Below the pieces are notes generated by a model. It searched no databases. It saw nothing but the letters and a program-made list of their open reading frames with translations, and had not been told where the DNA came from. From assembly GCA_902606105.1 (NCBI GenBank), contig CACLFK010000003.1, positions 24,972-88,971 of the forward strand: a stretch of DNA of 64,000 bases, written 5' to 3'. The position numbers were made by a program, and so were the translations under genes. This document shows, one piece after another, positions 7,152-14,088 of the stretch (position 1 is its first letter; every line of letters begins with the position of its first letter). The stretch comes from an uncultured Pelagibacteraceae bacterium. GTDB taxonomy: Bacteria; Pseudomonadota; Alphaproteobacteria; Pelagibacterales; Pelagibacteraceae.

Positions 7152-8342
7152 TCATTTCAATAAATTATTTGCCACCCATTTATGAAAGTGGTGTGTTGCA
7201 TTATCCATTACAGGTGAAAAATTTCCACCATTATAAGATGGTGATTTTCTTCCCATCTGCATTCCTTCTATAATATTTAAATCTTCTTTCTGTACATCTT
7301 TCCAAAGTTTAAAATTTTGCTCCCTAAGTGACTTATATTTTGCAGAATTCGCAGCGTCTTTACCAACGTAATAAATTTCCATATGCTCTTTAGTAGTATT
7401 ATTACTAATTGGTTCAAGCCAATATGCATAAAAATGATCCTTGTGTATACCAAGCATAACGTTAGGAAATAGAGCGACGTATTCTGCAACATGTTCTTTA
7501 TTTTTTGGCCAATTTGGGAAACTAGGTAAATTTAATTTTCCTTTAAACTTAGGATTATAAACAATTGTACCTTGGCCTGCAAAACGATTTGGTAATCCTT
7601 TTATATGATAATGATCCTTAATTTTTGAATAAGAATTTAATCCTGGATGAACCCATGGGAGATGGTAGCTTTCACAATAATTTTCAATTGCAAATTTCCA
7701 GTTAGTTTTTGCATTAAGATTAAAGTGACCGTAGTCTCTGGAAAAAACTATTAATTTCCTATCATTTTTGGGCCAAAATTTTTCCCACCTATCACTTAAT
7801 GGTTTGATGTATGTATCAAAATCTAATTCATTATTATTTAAATTTACAAAAATTAAATCAAGCCAAACTTTTGATTTTATTTCTTTAAGATTACTTCTAG
7901 ATTTATCAAATTTATTGCAATTATGCTTATTCATTCCTCCAATATGTGGTGTTGCTATTAATTTTCCATTGAAATCATACGACCATGAATGATAAGGACA
8001 TCTTATCAGATTTTTAATTTTGCCTTCTTTCTGAATTATCTTGTATCCTCTGTGGCTACAAACGTTGTGATATACTCTAACTTTTTGGTTTCGATCTCTT
8101 AAAATAATTAAAGGAATTCCTAAGAGATCAAATGGTTTAATATCACCAATGTTAGGTACGGAGCTACCAATACCAATAACAATCCATTTGTTTTCAAAAA
8201 TTTTTTTTCTTTCGATTATGAAATAATTTTTATTAACGTAACATTCGTTTGGTAAGCCATGAGCTTTTTCAATTGGCCGATTTACCATTCTAAGTTTTTT
8301 TAAATCTAACAATCTAAATAAATTCTTTTTTTTAACATTCAT
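7152..8342 (-). CDS. Rieske non-heme iron oxygenase, alpha subunit (quaternary-amine type)
   Basis: A 396-residue ring-hydroxylating-type oxygenase. The Rieske centre CSHRG (Cys95, His97) with CPYHSW (Cys115, His118) is complete. The mononuclear iron site reads E224-x2-H227-x4-H232. The bridging residue between the two centres is therefore Glu where most ring dioxygenases have Asp. As I recall, Glu is seen in the carnitine, betaine and choline monooxygenase branch (CntA/GbcA), so the substrate may be a trimethylammonium or other N-methyl compound. No reductase gene is adjacent. It is the first gene of the long minus-strand run and diverges from the betaine-type binding-protein gene, which supports an osmolyte link. 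Confidence 0.8.
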   Translation of the reverse strand: MNVKKKNLFRLLDLKKLRMVNRPIEKAHGLPNECYVNKNYFIIERKKIFENKWIVIGIGSSVPNIGDIKPFDLLGIPLIILRDRNQKVRVYHNVCSHRGYKIIQKEGKIKNLIRCPYHSWSYDFNGKLIATPHIGGMNKHNCNKFDKSRSNLKEIKSKVWLDLIFVNLNNNELDFDTYIKPLSDRWEKFWPKNDRKLIVFSRDYGHFNLNAKTNWKFAIENYCESYHLPWVHPGLNSYSKIKDHYHIKGLPNRFAGQGTIVYNPKFKGKLNLPSFPNWPKNKEHVAEYVALFPNVMLGIHKDHFYAYWLEPISNNTTKEHMEIYYVGKDAANSAKYKSLREQNFKLWKDVQKEDLNIIEGMQMGRKSPSYNGGNFSPVMDNATHHFHKWVANNLLK

Positions 8343-8354
8343 AAAGAATTCTTT
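8343..8354. promoter_or_regulatory. 12-bp palindrome just upstream of the Rieske gene
   Basis: AAAGAATTCTTT is a perfect 12-base palindrome that begins one base before the Rieske oxygenase ATG, inside the 183-base divergent region shared with the betaine-type binding-protein gene. It could be an operator or part of a leader hairpin. A chance palindrome is also quite possible in such A+T-rich DNA. Confidence 0.2.
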
Positions 8355-8442
8355 TTACGTGAGATTGATTAAAAATGAAATTTGATTAAATTTTAATTAA
8401 AAACCTTCATATAATAATTTATTTGTAAAAAAGACTAAAAGC

Positions 8443-8461
8443 TTTCAACTCAAAGTTGAAA
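8443..8461 (+). promoter_or_regulatory. Leader hairpin upstream of the binding-protein gene
   Basis: TTTCAACT and AGTTGAAA form an 8-base perfect stem around a 3-base CAA loop, followed ten bases later by a run of seven T. It lies 65 bases before the ABC binding-protein start, so it may act as a leader attenuator or a processed 5' end. I saw no recognisable riboswitch core around it. The rest of the 183-base divergent region contains no gene. Confidence 0.3.
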
Positions 8462-8525
8462 TATATTTGCTTTTTTTATCTCCATGTGTTCTTAATTAAG
8501 TATTAACAATCATTGGGAGAAATAA

Positions 8526-9536
8526 ATGAAAATTAAAAGAATACTAATTTCACTTGCTCTTGTTTTTGGTTTAACTTCATTTGGAAGTGTTGCCAATGCA
8601 GCTTGTGGAAATATAACTATTGCTAATATGAACTGGGCTTCTGCTAATTTTATGGCTGAAGTTGATAAAGTTATATTAGAAGAAGGATATGGATGTTCTG
8701 TTGAGCTTGTTCCAGGATCGACAATGCCTACATTTACATCTATGCAAGAAAAAGGTGAGCCAGATATAGCTCCAGAGTTTTGGGCAAATGCTGCGAAGGT
8801 AGAATTAGAAGCTGCTGTTGCTGAAGGAAAACTTCATTCAATAAACAAAGCTCCTATTACTGGGTTAGGTGAAGGTTGGTGGGTACTTCCTGCTACTTTA
8901 GAGAAACATCCAGAATTAACTACTGCTGATGCAATTCTAAAAAGACCTGACTTATTTCCTCATCCAGAAGATCCATCAAAAGGTGGATTTCATATTTGTC
9001 CTCCAGGATGGAACTGTGAATTAAGTAACAGAAATCATTTTAGAGCATGGGGAATGGAAGATAAAGGATGGATGATAGTTGAAACTGGTTCAGCTGCAGG
9101 ACTTGATGGATCAATTGCAAAAGCTGCTGAAAGAGGAGAAAACTGGTTTGGTTATTATTGGTCTCCAACAGCAATAATCGGTAAGTACAACATGCAAGCT
9201 GTAGATATGGGTGAATATGCTGGTAAAGATAACTGGGATAATTGTTTATCAAAACCAGAACAAGAGTGTGCTAATCCATTAAAATCTTCATGGGTAAAAT
9301 CTGAGGTTTACTCAGTTGCTACTGACAATTTCAAAAAAACTGCTGGTAAAGAAGGTATGAGTTATTTAGAAAAAAGAACTTATCCTGGTCCAGTTATGAA
9401 TGGAATGTTAGTTTGGATGGGTGAAAACCAAGCTGAAGGTGCAGATGCTGCAATTGAATTCTTAAAAACACAGGAAGATGTGTGGACTAAGTGGGTTTCA
9501 AAATCGGCTGCTAAAAAAATAAAAAAAGCACTTTAA
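8526..9536 (+). CDS. ABC transporter substrate-binding protein, glycine betaine/OpuAC type
   Basis: A 336-residue periplasmic binding protein. A clear signal peptide covers residues 1-25 (KIKRILIS start, cleavage near SVANAA). The mature part has the aromatic-rich pattern of OpuAC/ProX folds that cage a quaternary ammonium or sulfonium head group: NMNWASANF, PEFWANA, GWWVLP and GYYWSP. Ligand choice between betaine, DMSP, choline and others cannot be read safely. A good ribosome site (GGGAGAA) precedes the ATG. It is followed by a strong hairpin and then the permease gene. No ATPase gene is in this operon. Confidence 0.85.
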   Translation: MKIKRILISLALVFGLTSFGSVANAACGNITIANMNWASANFMAEVDKVILEEGYGCSVELVPGSTMPTFTSMQEKGEPDIAPEFWANAAKVELEAAVAEGKLHSINKAPITGLGEGWWVLPATLEKHPELTTADAILKRPDLFPHPEDPSKGGFHICPPGWNCELSNRNHFRAWGMEDKGWMIVETGSAAGLDGSIAKAAERGENWFGYYWSPTAIIGKYNMQAVDMGEYAGKDNWDNCLSKPEQECANPLKSSWVKSEVYSVATDNFKKTAGKEGMSYLEKRTYPGPVMNGMLVWMGENQAEGADAAIEFLKTQEDVWTKWVSKSAAKKIKKAL

Positions 9537-9546
9537 TTAAATTAAA

Positions 9547-9578
9547 TAATTGAACCCGTTTAATAACGGGTTCAATTA
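9547..9578 (+). promoter_or_regulatory. Strong intercistronic hairpin between binding-protein and permease genes
   Basis: A perfect 14-base stem (TAATTGAACCCGTT with its complement) around a TAAT loop, 10 bases after the binding-protein stop and ending 14 bases before the permease ATG. There is no long T run behind it, so it is more likely an mRNA-stabilising or partial-termination element that keeps binding-protein levels above permease levels. Its mixed G+C core stands out against the A+T-rich surroundings. Confidence 0.6.
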
Positions 9579-9592
9579 AGTTCAAAAATTTT

Positions 9593-10480
9593 ATGGAATT
9601 CTTTAACAAAATACCTGTAATGGACAGAACAGCCTTGAGAGAGCTAAAAAAAAGTATTGATTTTAGTTTTAAGGAATTTTCTAGAGCTTACGGAGATGGA
9701 ATAGAAGGTTTTTTTGATCCTCTTTTATATTTTTTAATTTGGTTAGAAAAACTATTGGTAAGTAGTCCTTGGCCTCTAGTTATAGGTATTTTTGCATTGC
9801 TAGCGTGGGTTGGTTCAAGAAGCATAAAGCTTGTGGTTGGGACTATAGTTTGTTTTATGGTTATTGGATATTTTGGTATGTGGAAAAATTGTATGGCTAC
9901 TGTTGCTATAATTTCTGTATCAACGCTAGTTTGTATTGTGGTGGGTATACCGATTGGAGTATTAATGTCTAAATCGGCTAGAGCTGAAAAAACAATTTTG
10001 CCTGTATTAGATATGATGCAAACTATTCCTAGTTTTGTTTATTTAATTCCTATAATTATGCTGCTCGGTATTGGAAAGGTTCCTGGTTTACTGGCGGTAT
10101 GTATTTATGCATTACCTCCAATTGTGAGACTTACAAACTTAGGTATTAGGGAAGTTGACAAAGAAACGCTAGAAGCAAGCGAGGCTTTTGGTGCAACCCC
10201 GATGCAGAAATTAAGATCTGTCCAAATTCCACTTTCTTTACCGACAATATTTGCTGGCATTAACCAGACAATTATGATGGCCTTAGCTATGGTTGTTATA
10301 GCATCGATGATAGGTGTCCGAGGATTAGGAGTGCCTATTTTACAAGCTATATCTAACCAATATCTTGCTCTTGGTTTAATGAATGGTTTGGCAATTGTTG
10401 CTCTTGCCATTATCTTTGACCGGGTGACGCAGCAGTACGGACAAAGAATACAAAAGCACAGAGGTCAACTTAAAAAATAA
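9593..10480 (+). CDS. ABC transporter permease, glycine betaine/proline (ProW/OpuAB) type
   Basis: A 295-residue inner-membrane permease. After a soluble N-terminal part it has about seven hydrophobic segments and the cytoplasmic EAA loop (EASEAFGATPMQKLRSVQIP, near residue 200) that docks to the ATPase. Length and order match ProW/OpuAB. It pairs with the preceding binding protein. The missing ATPase must be supplied by another locus; the only betaine-type ATPase in this window is TmoV, 26 kb away. Next gene downstream is the MetF-like gene after 58 bases. Confidence 0.85.
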   Translation: MEFFNKIPVMDRTALRELKKSIDFSFKEFSRAYGDGIEGFFDPLLYFLIWLEKLLVSSPWPLVIGIFALLAWVGSRSIKLVVGTIVCFMVIGYFGMWKNCMATVAIISVSTLVCIVVGIPIGVLMSKSARAEKTILPVLDMMQTIPSFVYLIPIIMLLGIGKVPGLLAVCIYALPPIVRLTNLGIREVDKETLEASEAFGATPMQKLRSVQIPLSLPTIFAGINQTIMMALAMVVIASMIGVRGLGVPILQAISNQYLALGLMNGLAIVALAIIFDRVTQQYGQRIQKHRGQLKK

Positions 10481-10538
10481 ATCGTATACAATCGAATTTT
10501 CTAGACTCATATTTTAAAATCAATAAAGATCTAAATAA

Positions 10539-11267
10539 ATGAATTTTTCATTAGAAATAGGTCCTAAAACTAATATTGAAACTTTACCACCAATAAGTGA
10601 TATTTATATTACTATGTTACCTGGTGGAGATTATAAAGAAACAGCAGACAAGGCTGTTGAACTTGTCAAAAAAGGATTTAATCCAGTTCCTCATTTTCCA
10701 GCTAGATCAATGCAAAATGAAAAAGAGCTTAAAGATTATGTTGATAGATGTAAAGATGGTGGGGTTAAACAAGTTTTAATAATTGGTGGTGGAAGAGAAC
10801 CTGCAGGAAAATTTGACAGTTCATTTCAACTTTTAGAGACAGGTTATTTTGAAAAAATGAAAATAGGAATAGCTGGACATCCTGAGGGGAGTCCTGATAT
10901 ATCCGATAGGGAATTAGAGACAGCTATGATAGATAAAAAGCCTTATGCTGATTATATAGTAACTCAATGGTTACTTGATCCTCAGCCTATTATAGATTTT
11001 ATCTCTAAACAAAGCATACCAGTGCATGTAGGAATTACTGGGCCTTTAAAAATATCTAGCTTAATCAAATTTGCTAATATTGTGGGGGCAAAAAATTCTA
11101 TTAATTTTCTTAAATCTAATTTTACTAAGGCGTTAGATTTATTGAAACCTAAAGACCCTAATGATTTAATTGGGAAAGTTAAATCGCATACTGATAACTT
11201 CCACATTTATACATTCGGCGGCTTGAAGGAAACTAACAAGTGGTTGAAGGAGAATAGTTATGTCTAA
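10539..11267 (+). CDS. Short methylenetetrahydrofolate reductase-like protein
   Basis: A 242-residue TIM-barrel-like protein of the MetF family. The flavin/folate-binding pattern is visible in SLEIGPKTN at the start, DIYITMLPGGDYKETADKA (near 26-44), NPVPHFPARSM (near 51-61) and VLIIGGGREPAG (near 80-91). It is about 50 residues shorter than MetF, with a trimmed N-terminus. It overlaps the following GcvT-like gene by eight bases. With a methyl-THF-forming demethylase downstream, its likely job is to oxidise 5-methyl-THF to methylene-THF and feed the C1 pool. A biosynthetic role for methionine is the alternative. Confidence 0.65.
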   Translation: MNFSLEIGPKTNIETLPPISDIYITMLPGGDYKETADKAVELVKKGFNPVPHFPARSMQNEKELKDYVDRCKDGGVKQVLIIGGGREPAGKFDSSFQLLETGYFEKMKIGIAGHPEGSPDISDRELETAMIDKKPYADYIVTQWLLDPQPIIDFISKQSIPVHVGITGPLKISSLIKFANIVGAKNSINFLKSNFTKALDLLKPKDPNDLIGKVKSHTDNFHIYTFGGLKETNKWLKENSYV

Positions 11268-12618
11268 TGAATTTGACTATACTAAATTAAAACATGTTAC
11301 TTCTGTTGATCAATCAGACAGAGAAGTACCATATAATTTAAGACAAAGTGGGCCAACAAAAGTTGAAATGTTAATTTCAACAAGGGTAAGAAAGTCACCC
11401 TATTGGCATTTATCAATGCAGGCTGGTTGCTGGAGGGCAACTGTATATAATCGTATTTATCATCCAAGAGGTTATGTAAAACCTGAAGATGGTGGTGCGA
11501 TGGTAGAATACGATGCAATTGTTAATCATGTAACTATGTGGAACGTTGCTGTTGAAAGGCAAATAAGAGTTAAGGGTCCAGATGCAGAAAAATTTACTGA
11601 TTATGTAATTACTAGAGATGCTACTAAAATTTCTCCAATGAGAGCGAGATATGTAATTTTATGTAATGCCTATGGTGGAGTTTTAAATGACCCAATTCTT
11701 CTAAGAATTTCTGAAGATGAATTTTGGTTTTCATTGTCAGATTCTGATATTGGAATGTATTTACAAGGAGTGAATGCAGATGGAAGGTTTAATTGTACAG
11801 TTGAAGAGATAGATGCATGTCCAGTTCAAATTCAGGGACCAAAATCAAAAGCTTTAATGAAAGACCTTTGTGGAGATCAAGTAGACTTTGATAATATGCC
11901 TTTTTATGGATTGGCTGAAGCTAATGTAGGGGGAAGAAGTTGTGTGATTTCTCAATCTGGTTTCTCTGGAGAAGCCGGGTATGAAATATATTTAAGAGAT
12001 GCAACTTTATATGCTGAAGATATGTGGAATGCTGTTCTAGATGCAGGAAAACAACATAGTCTTATGGTAATTGCGCCTGCACATCATCGAAGAATTCAAG
12101 CAGGTATACTTTCTTGGGGGCAAGACATGGACCAACAACACAATCCTTTTCAATGTAACTTGGGATATCAAGTTTCTTTATCTGGAAAAGGAGAATGGAA
12201 TAAAAAGGGTGACTATGTTGGAAAAGCTGCTTTAGAAAAAATGAAAGCAGATCTCGTAGATGGAAAAAAGCCTTATAAATTACAATTAGTTGGGTTGGAA
12301 TTTGGTGGTAAACCAATTGAAGATTACGCACCTGACTTTTGGCTGGTTTCTCCTGAAAGTGGCGGCGATCCTGTGGGGTTTATTACATCACCTTGGTATC
12401 ATCCTGAAAAAAAACAAAACATTGCAATGGGATATGTCCCATTTGATGGAACACTTAATGCTAATGGCTTTCCAAAAGGTAAGGTTGGAACAAGGTTTAA
12501 AGTTCATTTGCCAGAGCAGTACTCTGAAAAAGCAGGAGTTCCAGTTGAAGCAGTTGTAGTTGATATTCCATTTAAAGAGTCTTTTAACGCAAATACAAGG
12601 GAAGTTGTAAAAGGCTAA
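11260..12618 (+). CDS. GcvT-family THF-dependent demethylase, DmdA-like
   Basis: A 452-residue aminomethyltransferase-fold protein. Residues about 85-420 carry the folate-binding GcvT core: NVAVERQIRVKGPDAEKF, the GVLNDPILLRI strand, VQIQGPKSK and SGFSGEAGYEIYL. The first 60 residues are an extension (RKSPYWHLSMQAGCWRATVYN) like that of DMSP demethylase and related enzymes. It probably moves a methyl or methylene group from an N- or S-methylated osmolyte to THF. It is about 80 residues longer than DmdA as I remember it and differs in many positions, so I do not assign dmdA. Translation is coupled to the MetF-like gene. Confidence 0.7.
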   Translation: MSNEFDYTKLKHVTSVDQSDREVPYNLRQSGPTKVEMLISTRVRKSPYWHLSMQAGCWRATVYNRIYHPRGYVKPEDGGAMVEYDAIVNHVTMWNVAVERQIRVKGPDAEKFTDYVITRDATKISPMRARYVILCNAYGGVLNDPILLRISEDEFWFSLSDSDIGMYLQGVNADGRFNCTVEEIDACPVQIQGPKSKALMKDLCGDQVDFDNMPFYGLAEANVGGRSCVISQSGFSGEAGYEIYLRDATLYAEDMWNAVLDAGKQHSLMVIAPAHHRRIQAGILSWGQDMDQQHNPFQCNLGYQVSLSGKGEWNKKGDYVGKAALEKMKADLVDGKKPYKLQLVGLEFGGKPIEDYAPDFWLVSPESGGDPVGFITSPWYHPEKKQNIAMGYVPFDGTLNANGFPKGKVGTRFKVHLPEQYSEKAGVPVEAVVVDIPFKESFNANTREVVKG

Positions 12619-12627
12619 AAACATTTT

Positions 12628-12650
12628 GGGGGAGCAAATTAAACTCCCCC
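12628..12650 (+). terminator. Hairpin after the demethylase gene
   Basis: GGGGGAG and CTCCCCC form a 7-base G+C-rich stem with a 9-base loop, starting nine bases after the demethylase stop. A T run is missing behind it, so it is a weak intrinsic terminator or a 3'-end stabiliser. The next small gene starts 10 bases later. Confidence 0.45.
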
Positions 12651-12660
12651 CATAAAATCA

Positions 12661-12771
12661 ATGACAAAAGGTTTTTTAATAGGAATTTGCGTTACGATTG
12701 CAATTGCATTAATAGTATTTCCCTTGATAGTCTCATATAAAGCACAAAAAAATAAAAAGAATAAAAATTAA
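12661..12771 (+). CDS. 36-residue single-pass membrane peptide
   Basis: A short reading frame starting MTKGFLIGI, with one hydrophobic helix (about residues 5-26) and a Lys/Asn-rich cytoplasmic-looking tail (KNKKNKN). Its stop shares a base with the ATG of the YIP1-like gene (TAATG), the same junction used by many gene pairs here, which argues that it is translated. Function unknown. It may act with the downstream membrane protein. Confidence 0.45.
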   Translation: MTKGFLIGICVTIAIALIVFPLIVSYKAQKNKKNKN

Positions 12772-13316
12772 TGTTTGGTGAATTTTTAAATATAATCTTC
12801 AAATCAATAAAATTAGATAAGACTCTTTATTCAGATAATAAGAATTTTACAGAAGCTTCAATTTATTTTGCAGGTATTATAATGATTTTAGATGGTATAG
12901 CTGGTGCGGTTGCAGCAAATACAATAATTAAAACTGCAATTGCTATGTCTGGCATTACAGCAATAATTACTTGGCTTATTTGGGCAATTTTTATTTATGT
13001 TATAGGTGTAAAACTTTTTCCGGATAAACAAACAAAAGTTTCATTTAAAAAAGTTTTAACTGCAGTTGGTTATGCACATGCTCCAGGTCTGCTAAGATTT
13101 TTTGCAGTAACACCAGACTTAATGATACCAATAATCTTTCTTACACAATTTTGGATATTTGCTGGTTTAATTATTTCAACAAAACAAATTCTAAATCTAA
13201 AATCTAATTTTAAATCTTTTGGAATTATTCTTTTATCTTTCCTAATTATAGCATTTTTATCTATTTCATTTGTGATGAGTAGAATGAATATGCTTCCAGT
13301 TAGTCAAATAAGTTAA
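12771..13316 (+). CDS. YIP1-family-like integral membrane protein
   Basis: A 181-residue protein with four to five hydrophobic segments (about 28-52, 55-82, 100-116, 121-136, 147-169). The arrangement and the KKVLTAVGYAHAPGLL stretch, a typical YIP1-domain element, point to the YIP1 family of small bacterial membrane proteins, whose function is not established. It is translationally coupled to the 36-residue peptide. Its stop overlaps, tail to tail, the stop of the convergent zinc-ribbon gene. Confidence 0.6.
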   Translation: MFGEFLNIIFKSIKLDKTLYSDNKNFTEASIYFAGIIMILDGIAGAVAANTIIKTAIAMSGITAIITWLIWAIFIYVIGVKLFPDKQTKVSFKKVLTAVGYAHAPGLLRFFAVTPDLMIPIIFLTQFWIFAGLIISTKQILNLKSNFKSFGIILLSFLIIAFLSISFVMSRMNMLPVSQIS

Positions 13317-13480
13317 AGTGGAAAAATAGTTTTGGAAACCCTGCAAGATTTGCAAAGTTTAAAACCTGTCATTATCAGATTTTGAAAAACGCTTTCTTCC
13401 TCTTTTCTGCACTCATCACAGATATTATTAAAGTCGTTGCTAATTTTATTTTCATTATCTTTTTCTAAATCTTTAGTCAT
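13313..13480 (-). CDS. 55-residue zinc-ribbon-like protein
   Basis: A short minus-strand frame beginning MTKDLEKDNENK. It has two CxxC knuckles: CDEC at about residues 21-24 and CKSC at about 43-46, spaced 18 residues apart, as expected for a small zinc ribbon. The N-terminal part is acidic. Its start overlaps the end of the DUF3726-like gene by eight bases, and its stop overlaps the convergent YIP1-like gene by four, so the whole frame fits the local packing exactly. It could be a zinc-binding partner of the two upstream proteins. Function unknown. Confidence 0.6.
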   Translation of the reverse strand: MTKDLEKDNENKISNDFNNICDECRKEEESVFQNLIMTGFKLCKSCRVSKTIFPL

Positions 13481-14084
13481 TATCTGTTAAACCCGCTCCT
13501 GCAGCACTTTTTTTCAAACTATCAGTTTCTTCTACAAAAGTATTCTCTGATAATTTATATAAACTTTCCCATTCATTTTCATTAAAATTATCCTTATTTT
13601 CAATAAAACTGATTTCTAAATTTTTAGAATTTTTGGGAAATTCTATATTTAAAAAATTTGAATAAATATTTACATTTAAATTCAATAAAATTTCTTTTTT
13701 ATCAAATTTAACATTAATTTTTTTTCCAATAATTTCTGAAGATCTACTTAAAAATGATAAAAAAATAATTGGATAAGCAATATTTGTAAAATAAATTTTT
13801 TCATAATTTTCTAGTATTTTTAGTTGATCTAAAAAACTAATTCCTAAAATGATTGGGCAATATGGATTTGGAGAAGATGAATTTGACACATTTATTAAAC
13901 TTAAATTCTCGTATGTATTATTTTCCTTATCACGAAAATAATAGTTTAAATGTTTAACACCAGGTAAACCAAACATCTCTAATTGTCTTATACATTTACC
14001 AATTTCTTCAGATTCGCCCCAAGAAAATCCAGCAGCTTTTGATGCTCTTTTAGCTGTAGTTTCAATTTCGCTTAAGGACTTCAT
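13473..14084 (-). CDS. DUF3726-like protein
   Basis: About 203 residues if started at the ATG at 14084 (MKSLSEIETTAKRA). The opening SLSEIETTAKRASKAAGFSW is what I recognise as the DUF3726 N-terminus. The frame can be extended upstream to 14123 but that would overlap the previous gene and adds an unlikely sequence, so I chose 14084, four bases after the upstream stop. No catalytic motif is visible and the C-terminal half is low in complexity (Asn/Lys/Ile). The family is found in Alphaproteobacteria, often near the 553-residue type and dipeptidase genes as I recall. Function unknown. Confidence 0.6.
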   Translation of the reverse strand: MKSLSEIETTAKRASKAAGFSWGESEEIGKCIRQLEMFGLPGVKHLNYYFRDKENNTYENLSLINVSNSSSPNPYCPIILGISFLDQLKILENYEKIYFTNIAYPIIFLSFLSRSSEIIGKKINVKFDKKEILLNLNVNIYSNFLNIEFPKNSKNLEISFIENKDNFNENEWESLYKLSENTFVEETDSLKKSAAGAGLTDND

Positions 14085-14088
14085 TTTT

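Noticed and set aside
11260-12618. Assignment as DMSP demethylase dmdA
   Set aside because: The fold and several motifs are DmdA-like, but the protein is about 80 residues longer than DmdA as I recall it and its flanking genes are a betaine-type transporter. A family-level call is safer.
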